Shown: piece by piece, positions 18,259 through 27,037 of the stretch
Position numbering within the stretch: position 1 is the first letter of the stretch
How the letters are laid out: the number at the start of each line of letters is the position of its first letter
Assembly (NCBI GenBank): GCA_021803205.1
Contig: JAJZMB010000120.1
Span: forward strand, 1 to 34,118
Direction of reading: 5' to 3'
Source of the DNA: Bacillota bacterium
Lineage (GTDB): Bacteria; Bacillota; Sulfobacillia; RBS10-35; JAJYVN01
Length of the DNA stretch: 34,118 bases
Position numbers and translations under genes: made by a program
The notes under the pieces: model-generated
What the model was told of the DNA's origin: nothing
The model's database searches: none
What the model saw: the letters and a program-made list of their open reading frames with translations, nothing else

Positions 18259-18738
18259 TTGTTTAGCATTGGCGACCGTGTCGTCTACCCCATGCACGGA
18301 GCGGGTGTCATCGAGGCCATCGAGGAGCGCGAGATCCTCGGGCAGCGCAAACAGTACTACATCATGAAGCTCCCCATAGGCGACATGAAGGTCATGATTC
18401 CGGTCGATGGCGTGGATGGGGTCGGTTTGCGACAGGTCATCGGTCAGGAGGACCTGATGCGTGTGCTCGACGTGTTGGCCGGCGAACGAACGAAGATGTC
18501 GACAAATTGGAATCGCCGCTACCGGGCCAATGCGGAAAAGCTCAAGAGCGGCAATATCTTCGAGGTGGCGGAGGTTGTGCGCAATCTCACCCTGCGCGAG
18601 AAGGAGAAGGGACTCTCGACAGGCGAACGCAAAATGCTGGACAGCGCGAAGCAGATTTTGGTGAGTGAGGTTGTGCTGGCCCGCAATATTCCGGAAGCCG
18701 AGGCCCATTCCCTCTTAAATCGCGCGATGGGGCAATGA
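18259..18738 (+). CDS. carD: CarD-family RNA polymerase-binding regulator
   Basis: CarD/CdnL proteins bind the RNA polymerase beta subunit and stabilise open promoter complexes. 159 aa, typical. The N-terminal RNAP-interaction (Tudor-like, CarD_TRCF) domain begins FSIGDRVVYPMHGAGVIEAIE and includes YYIMKLPIGDMKVMIPV; the rest is helical DNA-binding. Start is TTG at 18259, since GGGGAGGTGA lies just upstream and this places FSIGD at the true N-terminus; the frame is open further upstream but that part overlaps the promoter and matches nothing. Begins the carD-PIN/TRAM-ispDF operon. Confidence 0.93.
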   Translation: MFSIGDRVVYPMHGAGVIEAIEEREILGQRKQYYIMKLPIGDMKVMIPVDGVDGVGLRQVIGQEDLMRVLDVLAGERTKMSTNWNRRYRANAEKLKSGNIFEVAEVVRNLTLREKEKGLSTGERKMLDSAKQILVSEVVLARNIPEAEAHSLLNRAMGQ

Positions 18739-18796
18739 GTTCTTCTTACAAAAATTAATTACCTGACTCCATATCCTCCGTGGGGGGAGGGCCGCG

Positions 18797-19912
18797 ATGA
18801 AGGGCCAGCCGATGCGATGGTCGCTGGCGGCCCTGGGTTCGGCGGCGGGGTTTTATGTGGCCTTGGCCTGGCTGGGACAACTCAGCCAGATCTACCCGCT
18901 GGCGTTGTCGGCGACGCAGGCGACCGGACTTGTGCTTGCGGGTATCTCGGCCGGTGCGGTCTTCGGATGGCGAGTCGGTCCCTCGCTGCTCCAATTTTGG
19001 CATGCCTCCCTGCGGACTCTGGAGCAGCGGCTGGTCCGTGCGCCTGGGGTCGACGTCTTGGCAGGGGCATTGGGTATCATCACCGGACTTCTCATTGCTT
19101 ATCTGCTCTCTCCCGCCATGTCGCACCTGCCGTGGATTGCGCGCCTCGCCATTACGCTGTTGTCGGCGTACCTCGGTTGGACGCTGTTTGTGCATAAGCG
19201 CGAGGAGTGGCTGCGCCTGTGGTTTGGCGTTCGGGCCGAGGCATCGACCGAACAGGTTGGGGGGGCGGCCGGCGCCTTCGCCAGCGGCGCACCGGTGGAA
19301 GGCCGGCCAAAGGTGTTCGATACGAGCGCGATCATCGACGGGCGCATCGCCGATTTGTACCGCGCCGGTTTCCTGGAAGGATCCCTGGTGGTGCCGACGT
19401 ACGTGCTGGATGAACTGCGCCACCTGGCCGACAGTCCGGATGACGGACGGCGAGCGCGGGGGAGGCATGGACTGGACGTCCTGAAGGCGCTGCAGAAGGA
19501 TTTGAATGCTCCCGTTACCTTCGAGGCGCCCGATCCCGATCCGGACATCGAGGTGGATATGAAGCTCGTTCAGTTGGCGCGAGAACTCGGCGCTTCGGTG
19601 GTGACCACCGATTTCAATCTGAACAAGGTGGCCGAACTTCAAGGTGTGCCAGTGCTCAATGTCAATGACTTGGCCAATGCGGTGCGCCCGCGCTACCTCT
19701 TCGGCGAGGAGATGGTTGTGCGCATCGTCGGGGCGGGCAAGCAGCCGGGCCAGGGTGTGGGTTACTTGGAGGATGGCACAATGGTATTGGTGGAAGGTGC
19801 TCGCCGGCACATTGGCGAGGATGTAGAGATCACTGTGACGAATTTTATTCAGAACGACAAGGGTCGCATGATCTTTGGCAAGCTGCGCGCCACACGCTTG
19901 GTGCCGTCGTGA
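18797..19912 (+). CDS. Membrane-anchored PIN/TRAM domain protein (YacL family)
   Basis: Predicted RNase of the PIN fold with a TRAM RNA-binding domain, as YacL of Bacillus. 371 aa. The N-terminus has four hydrophobic segments (about residues 8-28, 40-57, 79-100 and 112-132). The PIN domain starts with VFDTSAIIDGR (Asp175) and includes LDELRHLAD and VTTDFNLNKVA, supplying the acidic metal-binding residues; the last ~65 residues, from GEEMVVRIV to VTNFIQN, are TRAM. ATG at 18797 follows GGGGAGGG by 6 bases. Its stop overlaps the ispDF start (GTGA). Natural substrate unknown. Confidence 0.92.
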   Translation: MKGQPMRWSLAALGSAAGFYVALAWLGQLSQIYPLALSATQATGLVLAGISAGAVFGWRVGPSLLQFWHASLRTLEQRLVRAPGVDVLAGALGIITGLLIAYLLSPAMSHLPWIARLAITLLSAYLGWTLFVHKREEWLRLWFGVRAEASTEQVGGAAGAFASGAPVEGRPKVFDTSAIIDGRIADLYRAGFLEGSLVVPTYVLDELRHLADSPDDGRRARGRHGLDVLKALQKDLNAPVTFEAPDPDPDIEVDMKLVQLARELGASVVTTDFNLNKVAELQGVPVLNVNDLANAVRPRYLFGEEMVVRIVGAGKQPGQGVGYLEDGTMVLVEGARRHIGEDVEITVTNFIQNDKGRMIFGKLRATRLVPS

Positions 19913-21081
19913 GCGCACTCGACATAGGCGGGACCTGGGCGGCGGTGGTCCCGGCGGCGGGCTCATCGCGCCGGATGGGCTTCGATAAGCTGTTGGCCCG
20001 CATCCATGGCGTGCCGGTGCTCACCCAGACCTTGTGGAGTTTGCGGGGCGCGGGTCTTACGAGGCTTGTCGTGGGTGTGCGCGATGTGTCGCGGATACGT
20101 GCCGAGGCTTTGGTGCCCTATGGCTTGAATGATGTCATCGTGGTCGCCGGCGGAGATACGCGCGCTGAGACGGTTGCAGTTTGTCTGTCGCACCTGCCTG
20201 AGGAGGCGACGCATGTCGTTGTTCACGACGGCGCCCGTCCCTATTGTTCATGGGAGGTCATGCGACGGGTGATGGCGGCGGCGTGGGAGACGGGGGCTGC
20301 CAGCGCGGCTCTGCCGGCCGTAGACACCGTCCATCGCGCGCGCGCTACTGATGACTGCATCGCCGAGACGGTTGACCGGCGCGCCATTCGCCTGGCGCAG
20401 ACCCCTCAGGCTTTCCAGGTCGCGCTCCTGCGGCGCGCGCATCGGGAATGCCCGCCGGGGTCAGACGATGCCGGCATGGTCGCGGCGCTGGGTATCTCTG
20501 TGCGCTTGGTCGAAGGCGGACGGGAAAACGTCAAACTGACGGTCCCGTCGGATATGCCGTCTGCGGGGGATATGGCGCCGCCTCCCTTCGCGGTTGGCTT
20601 GGGCCACGACGTGCACCGCCTGGTACCAGGGCGACCTCTCATCCTGGGTGGAGTCAAAATCCCGTTCGAACGCGGCCTAATGGGGCATTCCGATGCGGAT
20701 GCGCTCAGTCATGCCGTGGCCGATGCCGTCCTCGGCGCGGCCGGCCTGGGTGACATCGGACAACACTTCCCTCCGGACGACCCCGCGTATACCGGTGCGA
20801 ACAGCCTCGTCCTCCTGGCGCGCTGCCGGCAGATGGCCGTTGCGGCTGGCTGGCGCCCCGTCCAGGCGGATTGTATCGTGATAGCCGAAGAGCCGCGCTT
20901 GTCACCACACGTGGATCCGATTCGCGCCACGCTCTCCGGGGTATTGTGTGTTCAGCCGCATCGTGTCAATGTCAAGTGCGGTACCAACGAGGGGCTCGGG
21001 CATCTGGGGCGTGGCGAGGGCGTCGCGGCACATGCCGTGGTGCTTGCGGTGCGTGCGCGCGTGGACCGACCGAACGGTTGA
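19909..21081 (+). CDS. ispDF: IspDF, bifunctional MEP-pathway enzyme
   Basis: Two steps of non-mevalonate isoprenoid synthesis in one chain. Residues about 9-225 are IspD (MEP cytidylyltransferase): PAAGSSRRMGFDK for CTP binding, VVHDGARPY and QTPQAF. Residues about 226-386 are IspF (cyclodiphosphate synthase): GHDVHRL (metal Asp and His), GHSDADAL, GDIGQHFPPDD and KCGTNEGLGHLGRGEG. 390 aa, as for known IspDF fusions, in which the enzymes catalyse non-consecutive steps. GTG at 19909 overlaps the upstream stop by four bases, so translation is coupled. Confidence 0.95.
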   Translation: MSALDIGGTWAAVVPAAGSSRRMGFDKLLARIHGVPVLTQTLWSLRGAGLTRLVVGVRDVSRIRAEALVPYGLNDVIVVAGGDTRAETVAVCLSHLPEEATHVVVHDGARPYCSWEVMRRVMAAAWETGAASAALPAVDTVHRARATDDCIAETVDRRAIRLAQTPQAFQVALLRRAHRECPPGSDDAGMVAALGISVRLVEGGRENVKLTVPSDMPSAGDMAPPPFAVGLGHDVHRLVPGRPLILGGVKIPFERGLMGHSDADALSHAVADAVLGAAGLGDIGQHFPPDDPAYTGANSLVLLARCRQMAVAAGWRPVQADCIVIAEEPRLSPHVDPIRATLSGVLCVQPHRVNVKCGTNEGLGHLGRGEGVAAHAVVLAVRARVDRPNG

Positions 21082-21443
21082 AGCCGTGTCGCAATCGGCG
21101 CACAACGCGGCTGTAAGGTTGGGAGCGAGCCCTTGACCATCTCTATCCTGGCTGCGGTGCCGGCGGTCTCGGTGCTGGCCGCTATCTTGGGTGCGCTCCT
21201 CGGCAGATGCGGTGGCCGGCACCGGGTTTCATTATTGTGCCAAGGGATGGATCGAGCCGATGGTGTCCGCACCAGTCGCGCTCGGGGCGCTCATCGGGGC
21301 TATGTCGGGGCCAGGGTCATGGTGTGGCTGTGCAGCAACACTCTGCGTCCGGTGCACGTGCCGGTGGCCCAATTATGTTCACTGAGAACGGCGCGGTCGT
21401 GGGCGGGTGGTGAACCGGATCCCCGTAGCCGGCGGCCCGGGAT
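21082..21443. other. Spacer with a possible decayed or small membrane protein gene
   Basis: About 360 bp after ispDF. A TTG at 21133 preceded by GGGAG would start a frame with a strongly hydrophobic first 23 residues (TISILAAVPAVSVLAAILGA), after which the frame becomes Arg-rich and unlike a protein. Another frame nearby (about 21215-21300) contains a second hydrophobic stretch, VSAPVALGALIGAMSG. This could be a small membrane protein broken by a frameshift, or chance. No family is recognised. Confidence 0.3.
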
Positions 21444-21473
21444 TTGACGGCCCCCGCGACCGCCATCTATAGT
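21444..21473 (+). promoter_or_regulatory. Sigma-A promoter of the cysE T-box transcript
   Basis: TTGACG at 21444-21449, 18-base spacer, TATAGT at 21468-21473. Transcription should start near 21480, exactly where the T-box leader begins. Confidence 0.75.
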
Positions 21474-21479
21474 TATATT

Positions 21480-21709
21480 GAGCGTTGGCCGTTGTACGTC
21501 CGGCAGTTGCGGCACAGAGAGGGAACGCCGTCGGCTGAAAGCGGTCCCCGGGGCTGCTGGGCGGAGTGCACCATCGCGGTTGCTCGGTCGAAAGGCCGGC
21601 GGTTGTCGCCGTTATCGACATCGAGGGCCGGCCGATGGGTGGCCGGCCAGAACCAGAGTGGGACCGCGGTGTCTCTCCGCCTCTGCAGGGCGGGGGGCAT
21701 TTTTGTTTT
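21480..21709 (+). promoter_or_regulatory. T-box leader, predicted cysteine-specific
   Basis: RNA leader that senses uncharged tRNA and controls read-through. The T-box itself is AGAGTGGGACCGCGG at 21655-21669 (family consensus AGGGTGGNACCGCG). Just upstream is a perfect 8-bp stem III, GGCCGGCC at 21626-21633 and 21641-21648 with a 7-base loop. Stem I shows AGAGAGGGA and GGCTGAAAG with closing GGTCCC. The specifier is read as TGC (Cys) at 21567-21569 in the context GAG-TGC-ACC. A terminator hairpin follows (CCGCC at 21677-21681, GGCGG at 21689-21693, then TTTTTGTTTT). The downstream genes cysE and cysS fit cysteine control. Confidence 0.9.
21677..21709 (+). terminator. Conditional terminator of the T-box
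   Basis: Stem CCGCC / GGCGG (extendable by G-T and C-G pairs to 7 bp) with a 7-base loop, followed by a T-rich tract at 21700-21709. It would form when tRNA-Cys is charged and stop transcription 140 bases before cysE. Confidence 0.75.
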
Positions 21710-21848
21710 GTGCCTCGCTGAGCCACCGGGCGGCGCGCCCAGACCAGGGACGTCGCTGCTGCTCGGCGACGTCCCCCGGCGGGCGAAGCGGGGTCCTGGC
21801 CGTCTTATCCGGTGGGTGCCGTTGGCGGGGCGAGGGGAGGCGTGCGGG

Positions 21849-22523
21849 ATGTTCGCGACGGTCCGGGAGGATGTGGGCGCGGTGATGTCGCGGGATCCGG
21901 CCTGCCGTTCGCCCCTGGAGGTCTGGCTCTGTTATCCTGGGTTCCATGCCCTGCGGTTCTATCGCTTGGCCCACGCCCTGTGGGGTCTCAGGCTGCACCT
22001 TCTGGCTCGCATCGTATCCGAGTTGGGCCGTTGGTTGACCGGCATAGAGATTCATCCAGCCGCCCGTCTTGGGCGCGGGGTCTTCATCGACCACGGCATG
22101 GGCGTGGTCATCGGTGAGACGGCAGAAGTGGGAGACGATGTGACCCTGTACCAGGGTGTAACCTTGGGGGGGACCGGTAAGGATCGTGGTAAGCGGCATC
22201 CCACGCTCCAGCGCGGGGTGATGGTCGGGGTTGGGGCGAAGGTGCTCGGCGACATTACCATCGGCGAAAACAGCAAGGTTGGCGCCGGGGCGGTCGTGGT
22301 CGGTTCGGTACCCGCCAATTGCACGGTGGTTGGCATACCTGGACGGGTGGTGCGTCGGGAAGGCCAGCGTGTGGGTCCGGCGAGCCATGACCTGGAGCAC
22401 GCGGACCTGCCCGATCCGGTCGAGGACGAGGTGACGGCAGCGTTCCGCCGTCTGGCTGCACTGGAGCGGCAGGTCCGCGAATTGGAGGCGCGCCTCGCGG
22501 AACGGGAACGCTGTCGGCTCTGA
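21849..22523 (+). CDS. cysE: Serine O-acetyltransferase
   Basis: Makes O-acetylserine from serine and acetyl-CoA, the first step of cysteine synthesis. 224 aa from ATG 21849, 8 bases after GGGGAGG. A helical N-terminus ([13 protein letters not shown]) leads into the left-handed beta-helix of hexapeptide repeats: [23 protein letters not shown] with the catalytic Asp-His pair, [17 protein letters not shown] (acetyl-CoA/substrate loop) and [14 protein letters not shown]-terminal coiled coil ends in ERERCRL. Controlled by the cysteine T-box upstream; cysS follows after 70 bases. Confidence 0.94.
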   Translation: MFATVREDVGAVMSRDPACRSPLEVWLCYPGFHALRFYRLAHALWGLRLHLLARIVSELGRWLTGIEIHPAARLGRGVFIDHGMGVVIGETAEVGDDVTLYQGVTLGGTGKDRGKRHPTLQRGVMVGVGAKVLGDITIGENSKVGAGAVVVGSVPANCTVVGIPGRVVRREGQRVGPASHDLEHADLPDPVEDEVTAAFRRLAALERQVRELEARLAERERCRL

Positions 22524-22593
22524 TGCGCAAAAACGGCCGACGCCGCTCGTTTCCTGGGTACGGGGGACATACGGTAAGAGGGGTGTCCGGCGG

Positions 22594-24075
22594 ATGTCAC
22601 AGACCGGGATTCGTCTCCACGATACCCGCTCCGGCGCGTTGACGGCCCTTGTGCCCCGCGAGCCGAACGTTGTGCGCATGTATACCTGCGGACCAACGGT
22701 TTATAATTATACACATATCGGGCACCTCCGCCCCGCTCTGGTCGGTGACGTGTTGGCTCGCCTGTTGCGCTACCGTGGCTATCGGGTGTTATGGGTGAGC
22801 AACTTCACCGATGTGGACGACCGGATCATTGCGCGAGCCAATGAGGAGGGCATTACCCCAAAGGAATTCGCCGGCCGGTACATCAACGATTATCTTGAGA
22901 GTATGGAAGCCCTTGGTATCCGCGGTGTGGAGTGCTACGCCCGCGTCACCGACCACATCCCGGATATTGTGGCGATGGTGCAGCGGCTGGTGGAGCGCGG
23001 ATATGCGTACAGCATCGAAGGCGACGTGTATTTTGCGGTGGAGGCCAAGTCCGACTACGGTAAGTTGTCAGGCCGTACGCTTGGCGAGATGCAGGCGGGC
23101 GCGCGTGTGGCTGTAGACGTGCGAAAACGTCATCCGATGGATTTCGCCCTGTGGAAGGCGGCCAAGCCCGGTGAGCCGGCGTGGGCAAGTCCCTGGGGCC
23201 CGGGTCGCCCCGGTTGGCATATCGAGTGCTCGGCCATGAGTCTCCGTTATCTCGGGGACCGTTTCGATATCCACGGTGGCGGTGACGACCTGATCTTCCC
23301 GCACCACGAGAATGAAATAGCCCAGTCGGAGGCCTATACCGGCAGCGAGCCGTTCGTGCAGATCTGGTTGCACAACGCCATGGTGCAGGTCGGGCACGAG
23401 AAGATGAGCAAGTCCCTCGGGAACTTCGTTCGCCTCTCAGAACTGGTCCGGCGATACCCGGCCGGGGCGCTGCGACAGTTCGTCCTTTCGACGCACTACC
23501 GCAAGCCTCTGCAGTACTCTGCGGATGCCATGCAAGAGGCACAGCGGAGCTGGAGCCGCCTGGTGGAGGCACGCGCCGCATGGCGTGAGGCGTTGGCTGG
23601 CCCTGGGGCGCCACCGGAGGCGAACGCGACCAACGACGGTGCAGGGGGTCTTGTCGCCCTGGCCAAGCGGGCTGCGGAAGGGTTCGAGGCCGCCTTGGCG
23701 GACGACCTCAATACATCCGAGGCCTTCGGATATCTGTTTGAGTTGGTTCGGACGGGCAACAGGGCAATGGCCAGCGGTCGAGGCCGAGAACTCGGGCCTG
23801 CCTTGGCCGCCCTGGAGAGCTGTGGCGATCTGCTCGGGCTTTGGCAGGATGCCGCTGTTTCCTCGGGGGGGCGCCGCGAGGACAGTTCGCGGGGGCTGGT
23901 GGAATTGCTCATCGAACTGCGGGCAGAGGCGCGCCGCTATCGGGACTGGGCGACGGCGGACCGCATTCGGGACGGCATGGCCGGATTGGGAATCGCTTTG
24001 GAAGATACACCTCAGGGTACACGCTGGAAGTGGCTGTCGGAGAGTGTCTCCGCCTCGGGTGCTGACGGCGCGTGA
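22594..24075 (+). CDS. cysS: Cysteinyl-tRNA synthetase
   Basis: Class I synthetase charging tRNA-Cys. 493 aa. HIGH motif at residues 41-44 (THIGHLRP), KMSKS at 270-274, and zinc ligands in [16 protein letters not shown] and [10 protein letters not shown]. The DALR anticodon-binding part follows, with [17 protein letters not shown] and [18 protein letters not shown] at the C-terminus. ATG at 22594 is preceded by GAGGGGTG. Part of the T-box controlled cysE-cysS-rlmB unit; its stop overlaps the rlmB start (GTGA). Confidence 0.96.
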   Translation: MSQTGIRLHDTRSGALTALVPREPNVVRMYTCGPTVYNYTHIGHLRPALVGDVLARLLRYRGYRVLWVSNFTDVDDRIIARANEEGITPKEFAGRYINDYLESMEALGIRGVECYARVTDHIPDIVAMVQRLVERGYAYSIEGDVYFAVEAKSDYGKLSGRTLGEMQAGARVAVDVRKRHPMDFALWKAAKPGEPAWASPWGPGRPGWHIECSAMSLRYLGDRFDIHGGGDDLIFPHHENEIAQSEAYTGSEPFVQIWLHNAMVQVGHEKMSKSLGNFVRLSELVRRYPAGALRQFVLSTHYRKPLQYSADAMQEAQRSWSRLVEARAAWREALAGPGAPPEANATNDGAGGLVALAKRAAEGFEAALADDLNTSEAFGYLFELVRTGNRAMASGRGRELGPALAALESCGDLLGLWQDAAVSSGGRREDSSRGLVELLIELRAEARRYRDWATADRIRDGMAGLGIALEDTPQGTRWKWLSESVSASGADGA

Positions 24076-25031
24076 GTTCAGGCGGTGCAAGAGGCCCCCG
24101 AGGCCCTCGCGTGGTCGGCGGGGACCGCGTGCGGGGCCGAAGGAGCGAACGGGCCATTGTGCCTCCAGCAGCGCGCCCAAGCGCATCTGGCGGCGGGCAT
24201 GTTTCCGACCTGCGCCCGACCGGAGGTGGAAGGGCGGGTCCGCCCTTCCGGGGTGCCTACTGGCTGGGTGGACGCCAGGCGGTCCAAGCCGCGATGCGGC
24301 ACGGACGGATACGGCGCTTGGTGGTCGCAGCAGGGGCCACCGGTCTGGACGCGTTGTGGGTCGCGGCCGCTGCCGCCGGCGTGACGACCGAACAGGCGCC
24401 GCGCAGTGCGCTGGATCGACTGGTGGGCACGGACGCGCAGGGATGTGCGGCCCTGGTGGACCCCATAGCGCCGGTCGACCTTGAGGCGCACCTGCGCCAA
24501 TTGCCGAACGGCGCGCCGGCTCTGCTGGTGGCCTGCGATCACCTGCAGGATCCGCACAATCTTGGCGCTATCGCACGAACCGCCGAAGCCGTCGGGGCAG
24601 TGGCCTTGATCATACCGAGCCATCGGGCGGCGGGGCTCTCCGCCGGTGCGGAACGGTCGGCCGCGGGTGCCCTGCAATCGCTGCCGTGCGCGGTTGTGCA
24701 TAACCTGACGTGGGCGCTGGACCGCTGCCGCAGCGCGGGATTCTGGACGTACGGCGCCGCACTCGACGGGCAGGTGGAGTTCTCCCAGGCCGCGTTCGCG
24801 GCGCGGGCGGTGATCGTCGTCGGGGCAGAGGCACGCGGCCTGTCGCCATCGGTCCGGCGCCACTGTGATGTCCTGGTCCGTTTACCGATGCGGGGTAGCG
24901 TGCAGAGCCTGAATGCTGCGGTCGCCGCCGGGGTTCTGATGTACGAATGGACCCGGCAGATTGCCCTGGTGGGCAGGGATCCGGCAAAGTCCTCCAGTGG
25001 GCCAAGCGGCGGGGGGCCCGGACGGTCGTGA
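24072..25031 (+). CDS. rlmB: 23S rRNA 2'-O-ribose methyltransferase, RlmB/TrmH (SpoU) family
   Basis: SpoU-fold methyltransferase, by family and position RlmB-like (Gm2251 in 23S rRNA). Motif 1 DHLQDPHNLGAIARTAEAVGA, motif 2 VIVVGAEARGLSPSVRRHCD and motif 3 PMRGSVQSLNAAVAAGVLMYE carry the SAM-binding knot and catalytic Arg/Asn. 319 aa; the first ~55 residues are a Gly/Arg/Pro-rich extension before the substrate-binding domain (WLGGRQAVQAAM). GTG at 24072 overlaps the cysS stop; a GTG at 24159 with AAGGAG upstream is a possible alternative that would remove half of the extension. mrnC and yacP, neighbours in Bacillus, are absent. Confidence 0.9.
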   Translation: MSSGGARGPRGPRVVGGDRVRGRRSERAIVPPAARPSASGGGHVSDLRPTGGGRAGPPFRGAYWLGGRQAVQAAMRHGRIRRLVVAAGATGLDALWVAAAAAGVTTEQAPRSALDRLVGTDAQGCAALVDPIAPVDLEAHLRQLPNGAPALLVACDHLQDPHNLGAIARTAEAVGAVALIIPSHRAAGLSAGAERSAAGALQSLPCAVVHNLTWALDRCRSAGFWTYGAALDGQVEFSQAAFAARAVIVVGAEARGLSPSVRRHCDVLVRLPMRGSVQSLNAAVAAGVLMYEWTRQIALVGRDPAKSSSGPSGGGPGRS

Positions 25032-25112
25032 CCCACAAACGCTGGTGGTGGGCACCCGCCCTGACCTGACTTTGCCGGGACCCTGCCCTGGTGGGCTGGT
25101 GGGGCGTACCCA

Positions 25113-25142
25113 TTGACTTCACAATCTCTTTACCACTAGAAT
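25113..25142 (+). promoter_or_regulatory. Sigma-A promoter of sigH
   Basis: TTGACT at 25113-25118, 18-base spacer, TAGAAT at 25137-25142. Gives a leader of about 155 bases before sigH, so sigH can be transcribed apart from the cysE operon. Confidence 0.65.
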
Positions 25143-25303
25143 GGCCCGACATGCGTGACCAGCTTGTCTCATATGTGATTTTGCCGGATGCCTTTAGACC
25201 GGGGGAGCGCCCTTTCGGAACCGCCTAGGTGTCGCCGCAGGACGGGGCCCAATACCGGCCAAGGTTGTTGTGTCGGCCGGGTAGCGTCGGGGAGGCGTTT
25301 CCG

Positions 25304-25966
25304 GTGAGCGTCAATCCGAGTGTCGACCTCGTGCCCAGCGACTACGACCAGATGGGTGACGAGGACGTCGTGGTGCTCGCTCAGAACGGTTGCACCTCTG
25401 CGTTGGAGTATTTGCTGGTAAAATATAAGAACTTCGTTCGGGCCAAGGCGCGTTCCTACTTTTTGATCGGTGCTGAGAGAGAGGATATCATCCAGGAGGG
25501 CATGTTGGGCCTCTACAAGGCCACGCGGGACTTCCGCAGCGAGAAGCTCTCGTCTTTCCGAGCCTTTGCCGAGCTGTGCATCACGCGCCAGATCATCACG
25601 GCCATCAAGACGGCGACGCGACAGAAGCATATCCCCTTGAATTCTTACGTATCACTGAACAAACCGATCTATGATGAGGACTCCGATCGGACGCTTCTAG
25701 ATGTGATCTCGGGCACCAAGGTTTCCGATCCCGAGGAACTCGTCATCAGTCGCGAAGAGTTTGGCGATATCGAGCAAAAGATGGGTGAGATCCTGAGCGA
25801 TCTGGAGTGGCAGGTGCTCATGGCGTATCTCGACGGTAAATCCTATCAAGAAATCGCCGACAGTCTGGAGCGCCATGTCAAATCGATCGACAATGCCCTT
25901 CAACGCGTGAAGCGTAAGTTGGAACGATACCTGGAAGACCGCAAGAACGGTGACGTCATCCCCTGA
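25304..25966 (+). CDS. sigH: RNA polymerase sigma factor SigH (sigma-30, early sporulation)
   Basis: Directs transcription at the onset of sporulation and in post-exponential phase. 220 aa, the usual size. Region 2 is seen in LLVKYKNFVRAKARSYFLIGAEREDIIQEGMLGLYKA and FRAFAELCITRQIITAIKTATRQKH; region 4 in LSDLEWQVLMAYLDGKSYQEIADSL, followed by HVKSIDNALQRVKRKL. GTG at 25304 follows GGGGAGG by 8 bases; the frame is open upstream, but the residues there are unlike the family. tRNA genes follow 97 bases downstream with their own promoter. Confidence 0.95.
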   Translation: MSVNPSVDLVPSDYDQMGDEDVVVLAQNGCTSALEYLLVKYKNFVRAKARSYFLIGAEREDIIQEGMLGLYKATRDFRSEKLSSFRAFAELCITRQIITAIKTATRQKHIPLNSYVSLNKPIYDEDSDRTLLDVISGTKVSDPEELVISREEFGDIEQKMGEILSDLEWQVLMAYLDGKSYQEIADSLERHVKSIDNALQRVKRKLERYLEDRKNGDVIP

Positions 25967-26022
25967 ACCGGCGATGCCGTCGGTGTACGGCGAATGCATG
26001 CTGGAGACACGTTGCTGGGCAG

Positions 26023-26051
26023 TTGCAAAGGGTGGCCTCCCATGCTAGAGT
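26023..26051 (+). promoter_or_regulatory. Promoter of the tRNA operon
   Basis: TTGCAA at 26023-26028, 17-base spacer, TAGAGT at 26046-26051; transcription should start about 6 bases before the first tRNA. Confidence 0.65.
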
Positions 26052-26063
26052 GAGTTCGGTTCC

Positions 26064-26139
26064 GCTGGCGTAGCTCAGTTGGCAGAGCGCCTGCCTTGTA
26101 AGCAGGGGGTCGACGGTTCGAATCCGTCCGCCAGCTCCA
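26064..26139 (+). tRNA. tRNA-Thr (anticodon TGT), CCA encoded
   Basis: Full cloverleaf of 76 nt: acceptor GCTGGCG / CGCCAGC, D-arm TAGCTCAGTTGGCAGAGC, anticodon TGT at 26097-26099, T-arm GTTCGAATCC, discriminator T and encoded CCA. Confidence 0.97.
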
Positions 26140-26155
26140 AGCGGTGAAACAGTTC

Positions 26156-26241
26156 GGAGGGGTACCGAAGCGGCCAAACGGGGCAGACTGTAAATCTGTT
26201 GGCTAACGCCTACGAAGGTTCGAATCCTTCCCCCTCCACCA
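26156..26241 (+). tRNA. tRNA-Tyr (anticodon GTA), CCA encoded
   Basis: 86 nt with the long variable arm expected for bacterial tRNA-Tyr. Acceptor GGAGGGG / CCCCTCC, anticodon GTA at 26190-26192, T-arm GGTTCGAATCC, encoded CCA. Confidence 0.97.
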
Positions 26242-26255
26242 ATGATAGGTTTGAT

Positions 26256-26332
<77 letters not shown>

Positions 26333-26338
26333 ATATTT

Positions 26339-26414
26339 GCTGGTGTAGCTCAGTCGGCAGAGCGAGTCCATGGTAAGGACTAGGTCGCCGGTTCGATTCC
26401 GGCCACCAGCTCCA
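26339..26414 (+). tRNA. tRNA-Thr (anticodon GGT), CCA encoded
   Basis: 76 nt. Acceptor GCTGGTG / CACCAGC, anticodon GGT at 26372-26374, T-arm GGTTCGATTCC, encoded CCA. Close sister of the first tRNA-Thr in the cluster. Confidence 0.97.
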
Positions 26415-26415
26415 G

Positions 26416-26441
26416 AAAACCCGGCAGAAGCCGGGTTTTTT
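26416..26441 (+). terminator. Strong rho-independent terminator of the tRNA operon
   Basis: AAAACCCGGC / GCCGGGTTTT stem with a 4-base AGAA loop and six T at the end; begins two bases after the last CCA. Confidence 0.95.
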
Positions 26442-27037
26442 CATCTGGTGCGCGCCTGACCGGCCTCTGAAAACCGGGTACTGCTCTTGTGACTGTGTCC
26501 AGCGTATGACCAGAGGTGCCCGGCGGAAATCGACGGTCTGTGGATCGGCGTGTCCGCCCACGCACCTGTCGTGGGGATGGGGTGAGCTTCTCCGCTGGGC
26601 TGCAACGTGCCGGTAGCGCGCGCATGAGGTTGCTACTGGCGCTTCCATCCAGTTTTGTCTCGCCGCGTCGGCAACGGCATGCCGCTCAAGTCCTGTCGCC
26701 AATGGTTGCTGCGACGACGTCCACTTGGGTCGTAGGGGCCGCGCCCGATGACCGCTGCGCCGAGACGGTTCCTCTCCGCTGATGCCGGTTGGAACTTGAT
26801 AGACGCGCCACTACCTCGGTGCGCAGGGTCGCGTATCGATCCCGCGTCGGGATCGCGTCCAGCAGGCGACGCGCCCTGGCCGAATGACGGGATTCCAGTT
26901 GCCCAGCGTCGCCAGCGCGAGACGCACCGCGTCAAAAGTCCGAAGGGGTGCCAATGGCGGGGGCGGATCGGCGTGGTGGACTTCGCCTTGCCGGCGGTCC
27001 CCCACGCCGCGGGGATCAGCGGCGCGGGTCCCCCGCT
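26442..27037. other. Gene-free spacer between tRNA operon and spoIIE
   Basis: About 600 bp with no recognisable gene on either strand. A GCGTCAAAAG at 26928-26937 is a weak Spo0A-box-like sequence (consensus TTTGTCRAAA), about 100 bases upstream of the spoIIE promoter. Otherwise nothing was seen. Confidence 0.45.
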
